Of a DNA stretch of 64,000 nucleotides, positions 26,669-36,470 are shown in pieces (positions within the stretch are counted from its first letter, which is position 1; each line of letters opens with the position of its first letter). The stretch comes from Synechococcus sp. CBW1108 (GTDB taxonomy: Bacteria > Cyanobacteriota > Cyanobacteriia > PCC-6307 > Cyanobiaceae): the NCBI RefSeq assembly GCF_015840335.1, contig NZ_CP060395.1:1897277-1961276 (forward strand), in the 5' to 3' direction. The notes beneath the pieces are model-generated. The model saw nothing but the letters and a program-made list of their open reading frames with translations. It searched no databases and was not told where the DNA came from. Position numbers and translations under genes: made by a program.

Positions 26669-27706
26669 CTAGGCAAACGGCAAGCCTGAAAGGGGCTGGG
26701 CGCCTGCTTCGCCGCTGGCGACTTCTCCCAGCAGCCACGCCTGGTAGCCAGCCTCCTGGCACACCGCAAGGGCTGCAGCGGCGGCAGCGGCTGGCACCAC
26801 CAGGCAGTAGCCCACCCCAAGGTTAAAGGTGTTCCAGAGGTCGGCCTCGGCCACCCCGCCTGCTTGCTGCAGCCAGGTGAATAGGGGTGGCCGCTCCCAG
26901 CTGCTGGGGTCTATCACCGCATGCACTCCGGCGGGAAGGCAGCGGGGCAGGTTCTCTGGCAGCCCCCCCCCAGTGATGTGGGCCATGCCGTGGATCGGCA
27001 GTCCACTGGTCAGGAGGTGTTTCACCAGGGCGCCGTAGAGGCGGGTGGGGGTGAGGAGGGCCTCAATCAGGGGTAGGTCGCTGCCGGGCAGAAGGGTGTG
27101 CCCATCGACCCTCTGATCCCTGAGGATCGACCGCACCAGGCTGAAACCATTGCTGTGAACCCCGCTGCTGGCGACAGCGAGGATGCGATCTCCGCCCTTG
27201 ACTGCACTGCCATCGATCACGGCATCGGCTTCCACCACGGCCAGGCAGAAGCCCGCCAGGTCGTAGCTGCCTGGGCCGTAGAAGCCAGGCATTTCAGCGG
27301 TTTCACCGCCCAGCAGGGCGCAGCCGCTCTGCTGGCAAGCCGCAGCGATGCCCTCCACCACTTCGGCCATGGCTGCGGGGCTGAGCTTGCCAGTGGCTAT
27401 GTAATCAAGGAAAAACAGGGGTTCTGCGCCGCTGGTGATCACGTCGTTGACGCACATCGCCACTAGGTCGATGCCCACGTCATGGTGCCGCCCATGGGCT
27501 TGGGCCAGTTCGAGTTTGGTGCCAACCCCATCGGTGCCTGCCACCAGCAAGGGCTGCCGCAGGCCGGCCGGCAGTCGGCAGAAGCCACCGAACCCTCCCA
27601 GCCCGCCCACAACCTCGGGGCGACGGGTGGTCTCCACGCTGGCTCGAATCCGATCCACAAATGCCCTGCCTGCGGCCACGTCTACCCCTGCCGTGCGGTA
27701 ATCCAT
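26669..27706 (-). CDS. purM: Phosphoribosylformylglycinamidine cyclo-ligase
   Basis: The 345-residue AIR synthetase closes the imidazole ring in purine synthesis. Segments [63 protein letters not shown] and [13 protein letters not shown] are all family hallmarks. ATG 27706 matches the usual MDY start; an upstream ATG at 27721 is less typical. Confidence 0.96.
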   Translation of the reverse strand: MDYRTAGVDVAAGRAFVDRIRASVETTRRPEVVGGLGGFGGFCRLPAGLRQPLLVAGTDGVGTKLELAQAHGRHHDVGIDLVAMCVNDVITSGAEPLFFLDYIATGKLSPAAMAEVVEGIAAACQQSGCALLGGETAEMPGFYGPGSYDLAGFCLAVVEADAVIDGSAVKGGDRILAVASSGVHSNGFSLVRSILRDQRVDGHTLLPGSDLPLIEALLTPTRLYGALVKHLLTSGLPIHGMAHITGGGLPENLPRCLPAGVHAVIDPSSWERPPLFTWLQQAGGVAEADLWNTFNLGVGYCLVVPAAAAAAALAVCQEAGYQAWLLGEVASGEAGAQPLSGLPFA

Positions 27707-28101
27707 GCGATCGAGGCCCATCGGGCGCTGGTGCCTGATCCTCTTACGCCGCCCCAGCCCAGCCCGTGGACGACCCGCCGATAGGCACACATTCCCATCA
27801 GCTGTGCTGATCATGGCTATTTGGGCTGCTGATCTCCGCACGCCTTGCCTAACCCGCTGAACCCTGGCAGGGACTGGGCTGGGGCATTTGATGACAAATT
27901 CTGATCGGTTTTGCCGATGGGATTCCTCAGCTAAACCCCGGCGGAATCGGGTTACCTTTTCTCCGTCCTCAATTTTCTTAAGGAACTCCGAAGGCGAATT
28001 CGCAATCCAACTCCATTCAGTTTGGGAGCGAATCCAACGCTGACGAATCACTGAATGCCTCTGGCTGGTGATTGCTGCTTAGTCAACGGGTTTCGTTTGT
28101 T
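27707..28101. other. Divergent intergenic region between purM and rlpA
   Basis: These 395 bases separate two divergent genes and must hold both promoters. No gene, tRNA or recognised riboswitch is visible. It is somewhat AT-richer than its surroundings around 27890-28070. Confidence 0.5.
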
Positions 28102-28653
28102 ATGCGACGCACCTTTTCTCTCGGGGCCCTTGCCCTACTTCTCCCGGGTAGTGCCTTGGTTCCCGCCATCGCCGACTCCAGTTTCGCCGCAACTCAAAAC
28201 GAGCCTGCTGTCGTTGCTGCCCCCAGCTCAGCTGCCCTTGAACCCACTCCAGAGGTAGCTATCCGAGAGGTTGGAACTGATGTTTTGCCCGATCAAGGGA
28301 CCACCCAGCAGGCTCCTCCGACCCGCCTTGCCCCGGCACCCAAGCCGGCTCCCCGGGTTCTCCACAGCTCCAGTGGCCAAGCCAGCTGGTATGGACCAGG
28401 TTTTTACGGAAACCGCACCGCCAATGGTGAGGTGTTCCGCCCCGGCACCATGACTGCCGCCCACCGCACCCTTCCCTTCGGCACCAAGGTGAAGGTCACC
28501 AATCTGTGGAATGGCCGCACCACCGTGGTGCGCATTAACGATCGCGGTCCCTTCCATGGCAACCGGGTCATCGACTTGGCCCATGGCGCCGCCCACAGCC
28601 TCGGCGTCACGGCCAGCGGCATCGCCCAGGTACGTCTCGACGTACTCCAGTGA
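28102..28653 (+). CDS. rlpA: RlpA-family septal ring lytic transglycosylase
   Basis: The 183-residue secreted protein starts with a signal peptide (RRTFSLGALALLLPGSALV...) and a Pro/Ala-rich linker. The C-terminal double-psi beta-barrel begins at about ASWYGPGFYGNRTANGE, continues through MTAAHRTLPFGTKVKVTN and ends with INDRGPFHGNRVIDLAHGAA, carrying the conserved Glu and Asp of RlpA. Such proteins cleave denuded glycan strands during cell separation. No SPOR domain is attached. A terminator follows 30 bases after the stop. Confidence 0.9.
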   Translation: MRRTFSLGALALLLPGSALVPAIADSSFAATQNEPAVVAAPSSAALEPTPEVAIREVGTDVLPDQGTTQQAPPTRLAPAPKPAPRVLHSSSGQASWYGPGFYGNRTANGEVFRPGTMTAAHRTLPFGTKVKVTNLWNGRTTVVRINDRGPFHGNRVIDLAHGAAHSLGVTASGIAQVRLDVLQ

Positions 28654-28681
28654 GCTGAGCTGAGCGGCCTTGAGCCCCTCG

Positions 28682-28712
28682 CCCATCCGCCAATCTGGCG
28701 GGTGGGTTTTTT
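28682..28712 (+). terminator. Rho-independent terminator of rlpA
   Basis: CCCA-t-CCGCC pairs with GGCGG-g-TGGG around a 5-nt loop and is followed by six T residues. It overlaps the first codons of the longest frame upstream of panC, which argues for a later panC start. Confidence 0.9.
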
Positions 28713-28734
28713 ATTGCCGGTTCGCCGTCTCCCC

Positions 28735-30291
28735 GTGCTTCTGCTCCAAACCCGCGAAGACCTGGCCGCCTGGCGGCGCCAGCAGCCTGGCCCGGTCCAT
28801 TTCGTTCCCACCATGGGGGCCCTGCATGCGGGGCACCGGCAGCTGATCATCCGGGCTGCCCAGCCCCTGGCTGGCGCGGCTCCAGCGGTGCTGGTCAGCA
28901 TCTTTGTCAATCCCCTTCAATTTGGCCCCGGGGAAGACTTCCAGGTCTATCCCCGCGATCTCAGCGCCGATGCGGCCCTGGCCGCCGCAGCTGGTGCCAC
29001 CGCGCTGTTTGCCCCCAGCGTGGCTGAGATCTATCCCCGGGGCGATACCGGCTTGACCCGGATCTTGCCCCCCCAGTTTCTGAGTGAGGGACTCTGCGGC
29101 CGCCACCGGCCCCAGCACTTTGAGGGGGTGGCCACCGTGGTGATCCGCCTGCTGAGCCTGGTGCGCCCCGATTGCCTGCTGCTCGGCGAAAAGGATTGGC
29201 AGCAACTGGTGATCCTGCGGCAGGTGGTGGCGGATCTGGGCCTGCCGGTGCGGATACGGGGGTGCCCGACCGTGCGGGAGGCCGATGGACTGGCCTGCAG
29301 TTCCCGCAACCGGCGCCTTTCCCCCTCCCAGCGCCAGCAGGCCGCGGCACTGCCGCTGGCCCTGGCAGCGGCAGCGGCCCAGGTGCGCACTGGAACCTAT
29401 CGGGCCCAGGCGCTGACCGCCCAGCTGATCCAGCAGCTGGAGGCGGCCGGCTTGGAGGTGGAGTACGCGGAGTTGGTGGCGCCCCATAGCCTGGAGCCAC
29501 TGCAGCAAGTGCAGGGCCTGGCCCTGCTCGCCGCCGCGGTGCACTGCGGTCCCAGCCGCCTGATCGACCATTGTTTGCTGATGTCCCGTCTGCCGATCGT
29601 TGCCATTGATGGACCAGCGGGGGCGGGCAAGAGCACCGTCACCCGGGCCTTCGCCAGGCGCATGGGTCTTGTCTATCTAGATACGGGCGCGATGTATCGG
29701 GCCCTCACCTGGTGGGTGCTGCGCCAGGGTGCCGACCCGGCCAATGCGGCGGCAGTGGAGCCCCTTTTGGATGGCCTGGATCTGCAGCTCAGTGCCGGCG
29801 CGGATGGCGAGCAGCTGGTGAGCATCAACGGCCACGATGTGACCGAGGCGATCCGCAGCCCGGAGGTCACGGCCCAGGTGTCGGCGGTGGCAGCCCATGG
29901 CTGGGTGCGCCAGGCCCTGACGGCCCAGCAGCAGGCCATGGGGCGCAAGGGGGGGCTGGTGGCCGAGGGCCGCGACATCGGCACCGCCGTTTTCCCTGCT
30001 GCGGAGCTCAAGGTGTTTCTCACGGCCACCGTTGGTGAGCGGGCCCGCCGCCGCGCCCAAGACCTGCAGCAGCGGGGTTTTGCGGTGCCCCCGCTGGCTG
30101 AGCTGGAGGCCCAGATAGCTGCCCGCGATCACCAGGATTCGAGCCGGGAGGTGGCGCCGCTGCGTCAGGCCGAGGATGCGGTGGAGCTCGTCACGGACGG
30201 CATGGCCATCGAGGCGGTGATCCAGGCCCTGGTGGACCTGTTCCGTCAGCGGGTTCCGGAGGAGGCCTGGCCGGCCGCTGACGGCGCCTAG
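28735..30291 (+). CDS. panC/cmk: Bifunctional pantoate-beta-alanine ligase / cytidylate kinase
   Basis: The fusion is typical of cyanobacteria. The N-terminal part is pantothenate synthetase: PTMGALHAGH (HIGH-like), VNPLQFGPGEDF, GRHRPQHFEGVATVV and LLGEKDWQQL. From residue 283 (base 29581, where an internal ATG remains) comes CMP kinase, with P-loop DGPAGAGKST, YLDTGAMYRAL and GRDIGTAVFP. The first activity makes pantothenate for CoA, the second phosphorylates CMP. GTG 28735 is the preferred start because upstream candidates lie within the rlpA terminator; TTG 28714 is the alternative. Confidence 0.95.
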   Translation: MLLLQTREDLAAWRRQQPGPVHFVPTMGALHAGHRQLIIRAAQPLAGAAPAVLVSIFVNPLQFGPGEDFQVYPRDLSADAALAAAAGATALFAPSVAEIYPRGDTGLTRILPPQFLSEGLCGRHRPQHFEGVATVVIRLLSLVRPDCLLLGEKDWQQLVILRQVVADLGLPVRIRGCPTVREADGLACSSRNRRLSPSQRQQAAALPLALAAAAAQVRTGTYRAQALTAQLIQQLEAAGLEVEYAELVAPHSLEPLQQVQGLALLAAAVHCGPSRLIDHCLLMSRLPIVAIDGPAGAGKSTVTRAFARRMGLVYLDTGAMYRALTWWVLRQGADPANAAAVEPLLDGLDLQLSAGADGEQLVSINGHDVTEAIRSPEVTAQVSAVAAHGWVRQALTAQQQAMGRKGGLVAEGRDIGTAVFPAAELKVFLTATVGERARRRAQDLQQRGFAVPPLAELEAQIAARDHQDSSREVAPLRQAEDAVELVTDGMAIEAVIQALVDLFRQRVPEEAWPAADGA

Positions 30292-30311
30292 TCGTTTAGG
30301 TGTTTAGTCGC

Positions 30312-30782
30312 TTAGACGTCTAGGGCCTGCAGCAGGCCGGCGCAGGCGTCGTCCAGCAGGTCGAGCACATGCTCAAACCCCTCGTCTCCCCCGTAGTAGG
30401 GATCGGGCACTTCGCTGAGATCAAACCGGCTGCGATAGCTGAGCAGGGGCTCGATACGGGCGATGCTGCTGCCGCCAGCCTCCTGGGCTAGGGCCTGCAC
30501 CTGGCTCAGGTTGCTGGCGTCCATGGTGAGGATGTGGTCGAAGCGGGTGAGGTCGGCCAGCTCCAACTGGCGCGCCTTGCTCGCTAGGTGGATGCCGCGG
30601 CGGCTGGCCGCTGCGCGCATGCGGGCATCGGCAGCCTTGCCCACATGCCAGCCCCCGGTGCCAGCCGAATCCACCACAAAGCGCTCACCAGCCTGAGATT
30701 GCTCCAGCAGGTGCAAAAACACCCCTTCGGCGGCGGGGGAGCGGCAGATATTGCCCAGGCAGACAAACAGCACCCGCTTCAT
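30312..30782 (-). CDS. Low-molecular-weight protein tyrosine phosphatase
   Basis: The 156-residue protein begins with the P-loop CLGNICRS (C-x5-R-S, Cys at residue 8) and has the general acid in VPDPYYGG near residue 126, so it looks catalytically complete. The ATG overlaps the cpcF stop as ATGA, placing it in one transcript with the cpcE-cpcF lyase genes. The target is unknown; a link to pigment regulation is only suggested by position. Confidence 0.9.
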   Translation of the reverse strand: MKRVLFVCLGNICRSPAAEGVFLHLLEQSQAGERFVVDSAGTGGWHVGKAADARMRAAASRRGIHLASKARQLELADLTRFDHILTMDASNLSQVQALAQEAGGSSIARIEPLLSYRSRFDLSEVPDPYYGGDEGFEHVLDLLDDACAGLLQALDV

Positions 30783-31423
30783 TGCTGCTCCAGACGCAGG
30801 AGCGCCAGGTGCGCGCGCCGTTGCACCACCGGAGCGTTGTCTGCGGCCGCTTCTTGGAGTGTGAGCAGGCCCTGTAGGGCCTGTTTCCTCTCAGGGCCTG
30901 CCGCGGGCAGGCCAGCTGCCAGCAACTCCAGCCCCACAGCCACCGCGTAGCGCACCACCCACTCGCCGTCGCTGGTGGCGGCCAGTAGGGCTCCTAGGCA
31001 CTGGCGCTGGACGACCTGCTGTTGGTCAGGGGGGAGCTCGGCCAGCTGCATCTGGCCCAGCCCCTTGGCCGCTGCCCGGCGCACGCTGGCTGCCACGTCG
31101 CTGCCGAGGGCATCCAGCAGCAGTTCCAGGCCGCGCACGTCGCCGATGCCGGCCAGGGCGCGGACGGCCCAGGCCCTGGCCCCGTAGTTCTCCGGATCCA
31201 GCTGCAATAGGGCATCCACAGCCGCTGTCCCCAGGCTGATCAGCCCTTCCACGGCGGCAACTGCCGCACCGGGGTTGTTGAAGCCCAACACTTCCACCAG
31301 CACCGGCGCTGCTGCGGGATCGCCGCTAGCGGCCAGTTCCTGGGTTGCACGCAGCAGGCCTTGGACGCTGTCGGCCTGCTGCAAGGCGGTAATCTGCTCG
31401 GCCACCGGAGATACCTGGCTCAC
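30779..31423 (-). CDS. cpcF: Phycocyanin alpha-subunit bilin lyase, subunit F
   Basis: The 214-residue HEAT/armadillo-repeat protein matches CpcF (EVLGFNNPGAAVAAVEGLISLG, AWAVRALAGIGDVRGLELL, SVRRAAAKGLGQM). With CpcE it attaches, removes or isomerises the bilin at Cys84 of CpcA. The start overlaps the cpcE stop by ATGA and the stop overlaps the phosphatase start. Confidence 0.9.
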   Translation of the reverse strand: MSQVSPVAEQITALQQADSVQGLLRATQELAASGDPAAAPVLVEVLGFNNPGAAVAAVEGLISLGTAAVDALLQLDPENYGARAWAVRALAGIGDVRGLELLLDALGSDVAASVRRAAAKGLGQMQLAELPPDQQQVVQRQCLGALLAATSDGEWVVRYAVAVGLELLAAGLPAAGPERKQALQGLLTLQEAAADNAPVVQRRAHLALLRLEQQ

Positions 31424-32247
31424 AGCAAGGCGTCCATGCAGGCCAGCAGGGCCTCGTCGCCGGGGTCGCCGTTGCCCTGTTCCACCAGCCCCCGCAGGGC
31501 CATCAATTTCAGACTGTTCTCGGCCAGGGTGGCGGCAATGGCTTGAAATCCGGGCCGCCAGCCTGCGGCACCAAGATCCATCAGGGCTGCCCGCCGCACC
31601 TGCAGCTGGGGATGGTCAAGTAGGTCCACAAGCAGCTCCCCCCAGCGCGCCTCACCGCTCAATTGCAGCAGGGTCCGCGCCGCAGCGCTGCGGATCAGGG
31701 GGCGCTCGTGGGTGAGGAAGGGTTTCACCACGGCCAGCACCCGCGGCTCGTTGACGCCGATGTCGCCCAGGGCTTCCAGCAGGGCTTCGCAGGGTTCCAC
31801 CAGGCGGGGGCTGTTGGCCTGCTGGGCGCCGGCCCCGGCGGGGCCGCTGGCTAGCTTCTCGCAGAGAGCCTCAATGGCTTCGCTGGCCGCGAGTTGACCC
31901 AGGGCTCGGGCTGCCGCTTCCCGTAGTCCGTCGTCGGCATCCTGCAGGGTGTCGAGTAGGTCGGGGATGGCCGTTTGCGCTGCTGGAGCCAGTTTGCCGA
32001 GGGCGCGGGCGGCATTGCGGGCTACCGCGTTCTCCTCCACGCCGTCTCCGCTATCCCTAGGCCGGCGTTGGCGCAGGGCTTGTTGCAACAGGGGCACCGC
32101 CTCCGGGTGCTGGCTGCGCATCCGGCCCAGCCACCAGGCTCCGTAGTACTGCTGGGAGGAGTCTTCGCTCTGGCGGAGCCTGCGCAGGGCTTCTTGTTCA
32201 CTGATGGGTTCGCCTGCCTGGGGGGGGCTGGCGTCGGCGTCGACCAT
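31420..32247 (-). CDS. cpcE: Phycocyanin alpha-subunit bilin lyase, subunit E
   Basis: The 275-residue HEAT-repeat protein has the CpcE N-terminal signature EQEALRRLRQSEDSSQQYYGAWWLGRMR and repeats such as VARNAARALGKLAPAA and GLREAAARALGQLA. ATG 32247 is favoured over longer frames. It acts with CpcF (next gene, 4-bp overlap). Its substrate CpcA is encoded at 52042-52530, about 20 kb away. Which bilin it attaches (phycocyanobilin or phycoerythrobilin) cannot be read from the sequence. Confidence 0.9.
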   Translation of the reverse strand: MVDADASPPQAGEPISEQEALRRLRQSEDSSQQYYGAWWLGRMRSQHPEAVPLLQQALRQRRPRDSGDGVEENAVARNAARALGKLAPAAQTAIPDLLDTLQDADDGLREAAARALGQLAASEAIEALCEKLASGPAGAGAQQANSPRLVEPCEALLEALGDIGVNEPRVLAVVKPFLTHERPLIRSAAARTLLQLSGEARWGELLVDLLDHPQLQVRRAALMDLGAAGWRPGFQAIAATLAENSLKLMALRGLVEQGNGDPGDEALLACMDALL

Positions 32248-32545
32248 GGGTGCTGTCGCGAGACACGGAGTCCTGGTGATGTTGCCAGCCCCGGGGCTGG
32301 TTCGAAATTTCAGTTTGGGCATTATTCCGGCAGGTCCGCTGAAGCCCGGCTCTCAATGAGTGGGAGTCAGCCAGGCAGGCACCGCAATCACATAAAAGGG
32401 ACTTACAAAGCATCGACTCAGCCGCAGGACCAATGCGAATGGCGGCCCTACCAGGCCAGTCGTGAACTCTTCGCAAAGGGGCAAACCAATTCAGGGTGCC
32501 CCCACTAAGTTGCTGCCGGCATACATGTTCTTGAGACTGGTACCT
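32248..32545. other. Divergent intergenic region between cpcE and ho1
   Basis: About 300 bases between the divergent lyase operon and heme oxygenase gene. Both promoters must lie here. No hairpin or known element stands out. Confidence 0.5.
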
Positions 32546-33265
32546 ATGGCTGTTGCTCTCGCCTCCCAACTGCGTGAAGGCACCAAAAAAGCCCACACGA
32601 TGGCGGAGAACACCGGCTTCGTGAGCTGCTTCCTCAAGGGGGTGGTGGATAAGGCCAGCTACCGCACCCTGGTGGCCGACCTTTATTTCGTCTACTCCGC
32701 CATGGAAGAGGAGATCGGGCGCCTGCGGGCCGAGGGGCATCCGGTGGTCGGCCCGGTGGGCTTCCCGGAGCTGAACCGCTGCGAAACCCTCGAGCAGGAT
32801 CTCGCCTATTACTTCGGTGAAAGCTGGCGCAGTGCAGTGAAGGCCACGCCTGCCGCCCAGGAGTATGCGGCTCGCTTGCATCAGTTGGCCAAGGAGGCCC
32901 CCGAGCTGCTGGTGGGTCACCACTACACCCGATATATCGGCGATCTGAGCGGCGGTCAGATCCTCAAGAACATCGCCCAGAAGGCGATGAATCTGGGCGA
33001 GCACGATGGCCTGCGTTTTTATGAGTTCGACGCTATCCCCGACGAGAAGGCCTTCAAGATCAACTACCGCGCCACCCTTGATGCCCTGCCGCTCGACCAG
33101 GCCATGGCCGATCGGATTGTGGAGGAGGCCAACCACGCCTTCCATCTGAACATGAAGATGTTCCAGGAGCTGGAGGGCAGCCTTATCGCCGCCATCGGCA
33201 AGGTGCTCTTTGGCTTCCTCACTCGCCGCCAGCGGGCCGGCAGCACCGAGGTGGTGGCGGCCTGA
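32546..33265 (+). CDS. ho1: Heme oxygenase (biliverdin-producing)
   Basis: The 239-residue enzyme opens heme to biliverdin IX-alpha using ferredoxin, supplying PebA and other bilin reductases. The proximal-His region LREGTKKAHTMAENT and the distal helix HHYTRYIGDLSGGQILKNIA identify it. ATG 32546 gives the standard MAVALASQLREGT start. Confidence 0.96.
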   Translation: MAVALASQLREGTKKAHTMAENTGFVSCFLKGVVDKASYRTLVADLYFVYSAMEEEIGRLRAEGHPVVGPVGFPELNRCETLEQDLAYYFGESWRSAVKATPAAQEYAARLHQLAKEAPELLVGHHYTRYIGDLSGGQILKNIAQKAMNLGEHDGLRFYEFDAIPDEKAFKINYRATLDALPLDQAMADRIVEEANHAFHLNMKMFQELEGSLIAAIGKVLFGFLTRRQRAGSTEVVAA

Positions 33266-33292
33266 AGATCAGCGGCGCCTGGTTCGGAACTA

Positions 33293-33535
33293 TCAGTCCT
33301 CGATGAGATCAACGCTCACCAGCCTGGTGAGCTCTTCTGTAGTAGCTGGGTCGATGCTGCCTGGCTTGAAGTTGACCTGAAACCACCACTGGCGACCGTC
33401 CTTGCTCCGCCGCTCCACACGGAAGTTGGCCAGTCCCTGCTCCCGCAGTGCCAGTTGCAAAGCATCCCCGCTGCAGCCGACGCAACTGACGGGCAGGGGC
33501 GGTAGCCCAGGCACTTCGACGCAATAGACGGGCAT
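33293..33535 (-). CDS. Hypothetical protein, 80 residues
   Basis: A compact ORF starting MPVYCVEVPGLPP, with CVGCSGD (C-x2-C) and the segment RSKDGRQWWFQVNFKPG. It looks like a small alpha-beta domain, possibly metal-binding. It is convergent with ho1. Function not recognised. Confidence 0.6.
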   Translation of the reverse strand: MPVYCVEVPGLPPLPVSCVGCSGDALQLALREQGLANFRVERRSKDGRQWWFQVNFKPGSIDPATTEELTRLVSVDLIED

Positions 33536-33669
33536 GGGCTTAAGGCGACATTCCAGGCTCCCATAAGAACCGAACGGGAAGCCGGGGTCCCCCGATCCGT
33601 AGCCACAACAACGCAACCCCCCATCTGGCCGCCCTAAGGTTGCAAAACTTCATGGTTGGGTTTTGCAAA

Positions 33670-34587
33670 ATGACTTCTACCCCAGACCTGGCCTCCCTCT
33701 ACCAGCTGCTGTCGCTCCAGGAGCGCCCCATCCTGCCCTCGGGTGAGCGTCGCGCGATCCTGGGTTGCGGCTACGTGGGCGAAGCGGTTGCCAAATCCTG
33801 GAAGCAGCAGGGGCATGCACTTTGGGGCACTACAACCCGGCGTGAACGCTTGGTAGAGCTGGCCGACTTAGTCGAGAACCCGTTGGTTTTTGATTCCACG
33901 GATCCCTTCAGCAGCCTGGATTTCGCAGCAGATCTCGAAGGCATTTTGGTGTCCTTCGCTCCGTCGAAGAGTTCCAGTGTTGAGCTGAGCCAATACGAGC
34001 AGACCTTTCTTGGCGGCCTGCAACGGCTGATCGAAACGCTAAGCAGGCGGCCTGTCGGCTCGCCCCTGCAGCTTGTGCACCTCAGCAGCTGTGGCGTGTA
34101 TGGCAATCGGCAGGGAGCGCTCACAAGTGAGGGCGATCCAACCGATTCGAATCATCCCGTGAATTCCGTGCTCGTGAGGGCAGAGCAGATGGTCGCTTCG
34201 GTTCGTTCAGAGTCTATTAAGGTCTGCGTGTTGCGCCTCGGTGGCATATACGGGCCTGGCCGCGATATTCCGGGCATGTTGCTCAGTGCCGCTGGCGGCC
34301 TGGTGCAGCGCAATGGCCTGAATGTGCCGTGCTGGATTCACCGCGACGACATCGTTCGGGGCATCAACTTTGCCTTTGACCAAGGTCTGGATGACACGTA
34401 CAACCTGGTCAACGACACCCAGTACAACGGCCAGGAGCTCACAGATCGGCTGTGTGAGCGCGCTGGCTTGCCACTAGCCAAGTGGTTGACCAGAGACACC
34501 AGCGATCGAATCCTCAATGCGCGGGTTAGTAATGCGAAGCTGAAACAGCTTGGCTTCAGCTTTGCTCATCCCTGCATGCTGGGCTGA
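33670..34587 (+). CDS. NAD(P)-dependent epimerase/dehydratase-like protein
   Basis: The 305-residue protein has a Rossmann nucleotide loop GCGYVGEAVA, then VHLSSCGVYG (active-site region, with Tyr in VYG replacing the usual YxxxK setting) and LRLGGIYGPGRD. This is the atypical short-chain reductase/epimerase group that includes YeeZ-like proteins. Substrate unknown. It stands alone between divergent gaps. Confidence 0.75.
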   Translation: MTSTPDLASLYQLLSLQERPILPSGERRAILGCGYVGEAVAKSWKQQGHALWGTTTRRERLVELADLVENPLVFDSTDPFSSLDFAADLEGILVSFAPSKSSSVELSQYEQTFLGGLQRLIETLSRRPVGSPLQLVHLSSCGVYGNRQGALTSEGDPTDSNHPVNSVLVRAEQMVASVRSESIKVCVLRLGGIYGPGRDIPGMLLSAAGGLVQRNGLNVPCWIHRDDIVRGINFAFDQGLDDTYNLVNDTQYNGQELTDRLCERAGLPLAKWLTRDTSDRILNARVSNAKLKQLGFSFAHPCMLG

Positions 34588-35286
34588 TGGCGGCGCTCTA
34601 TCCAGCCCAAGGGGTTGTGATTAGCGTCAAACCATGCTGCCAGCTGCGCAAAGTTTTGATAATCTGGTAAGCAGTCGAATTGGATCTTAAATGAATACTT
34701 CGGCAAGCTTCCGGCAGGCTGCAGATTAAATTATCTGCAAACAGACCATCTATTCATTCTTGACAAATCATTCGCTGCAGATTGACGGTAACCGCTGATT
34801 TGATGATGCGTTTCCCCCGCACAGCACGCGGGTTTTGTCACTGATGCCACTGATGCCAGCTCGAGACCAGTCTTGAATACCACCTCCAGCATCTGAAACC
34901 TTGCATTCGGGGTCAGGCTTAACTCGTTGGCAGCGAATTGGTGTGGTTGCGATGGCTTCCAGAGGCATTGGCCCATCGGCTGCTGCCTGGTAAAGCGCTA
35001 GCCACCAGCATCGAACGACTCCGCACGCTGAAGAAGTTCACTTCATGTGATCAGAGGGGGCCCAGCGAAAAGTTAATGGTGGCCCGGAGGCAGCGCCCCG
35101 CTGGTGCTGGCGGAGCTCCAGCCAACCCCACAGCGAGGTGGTGGTGAAAGATCCCCGGGGCCGGGGAGGGTCTTGATCCACTTCGATGTGAGGGCAGGGC
35201 CCTAAACGTTTCTTATTCAACCGAGCGAGTGCAGTTGCCAGCAGTTGTAGACCTAAGGTGTTGTTTGGCCCCATGATCGCCAAGCA
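34588..35286. other. Gene-poor stretch upstream of hemH
   Basis: Nearly 700 bases without a convincing gene. The first 350 bases are AT-rich. The last 250 carry short open frames on both strands that resemble eroded coding sequence but match nothing I recognise. The hemH promoter should lie near the end. Confidence 0.5.
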
Positions 35287-36462
35287 ATGGCCAAGGTAGG
35301 CGTGCTCTTGCTGAACCTCGGGGGTCCGGAGCGCATCCAGGACGTCGGCCCTTTTCTCTACAACCTGTTCTCGGATCCGGAAATCATCCGGCTACCCAAC
35401 CCGGCCCTGCAGAAACCACTGGCCTGGCTGATCAGTAGCCTGCGGGCGAGTAAGTCGCAGGATGCTTATCGCTCCATTGGGGGCGGCTCACCACTGCGGC
35501 GAATCACTGGGCAGCAGGCGCGGGAGTTGCAGAGTAGCCTCCGCCTGCTTGGGATCGAGGCCACCACCTACGTGGCAATGCGCTACTGGCACCCCTTCAC
35601 CGAATCGGCGGTGGCAGACATCAAAGCCGACGCCGTGGATGAGGTAGTGGTGCTGCCTCTTTACCCCCAATTCTCAATTAGCACCAGCGGCTCCAGCTTC
35701 AGGGAGCTTCAGCGTCTTCGCCAGTCTGATTCTGTTTTTGCAGCTTTGCCGATCCGATGCATCCGCAGCTATTATGATAACCGGGGTTACATCGGCGCCA
35801 TGGCCGGGCTGATAGCGCGCGAGATCCAGGCCTGCCCAGACCCTGCCAGCGCGCACGTGTTCTTCAGTGCCCACGGCGTGCCTAGGAGCTACGTGGAGGA
35901 AGCGGGAGATCCATACCAAGGGGAGATCGAGACCTGCGCCCGGCTGATCATCGAGAATCTGGAGGCCACATTGGGCCACAGCAACTCTTTCACCCTCGCG
36001 TACCAGAGCAGGGTGGGCCCTGTGGAGTGGCTTAAGCCCTACACCGACGAGGCATTGGAGGAGCTGGGACGGCAGGGTGTGAAGGATCTGGTAGTTGTGC
36101 CGATCAGTTTTGTGAGCGAACACATCGAGACCCTCGAAGAGATTGACATCGAGTACCGCAAGCTGGCTTTCGAGTCGGGCATCACTAATTTTCGCCGTGT
36201 TCCTGCGCTCGACACCAACCCTGCGTTCATCCAGGGGCTTGCGCGACTCGTTCAACATGCCCTGGAAGGGCCCGAAGTGAATCTTGACCAGGCGGCCGCT
36301 CTGCCCAGCACTGTCAAGCTATACCCCCAAGATAAGTGGTCTTGGGGCTGGAACAACAGCTCCGAAGTGTGGAATGGCCGCTTAGCTATGCTCGGACTCT
36401 CCGCTTTTCTAGTGGAGCTGATCAGGGGCAGTGGGCCTCTTCATGCCCTCGGCTTGCTGTGA
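35287..36462 (+). CDS. hemH: Ferrochelatase with C-terminal chlorophyll a/b-binding-like helix
   Basis: The 391-residue enzyme inserts Fe2+ into protoporphyrin IX. The catalytic His lies in [19 protein letters not shown] and the acidic [13 protein letters not shown] segment is present. After a linker, the C-terminus adds a membrane helix with the CAB motif ([18 protein letters not shown]), as in cyanobacterial and plastid type II ferrochelatases. That helix can bind pigment and tune activity. Its position next to pebAB links heme output to bilin supply. Confidence 0.96.
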   Translation: MAKVGVLLLNLGGPERIQDVGPFLYNLFSDPEIIRLPNPALQKPLAWLISSLRASKSQDAYRSIGGGSPLRRITGQQARELQSSLRLLGIEATTYVAMRYWHPFTESAVADIKADAVDEVVVLPLYPQFSISTSGSSFRELQRLRQSDSVFAALPIRCIRSYYDNRGYIGAMAGLIAREIQACPDPASAHVFFSAHGVPRSYVEEAGDPYQGEIETCARLIIENLEATLGHSNSFTLAYQSRVGPVEWLKPYTDEALEELGRQGVKDLVVVPISFVSEHIETLEEIDIEYRKLAFESGITNFRRVPALDTNPAFIQGLARLVQHALEGPEVNLDQAAALPSTVKLYPQDKWSWGWNNSSEVWNGRLAMLGLSAFLVELIRGSGPLHALGLL

Positions 36463-36470
36463 TTTCCTTT

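Noticed and set aside
35038-35283. Possible transposase C-terminus upstream of hemH
   Set aside because: Open frames exist on both strands but no catalytic or terminal motif could be recognised, so it was left as unassigned intergenic sequence.
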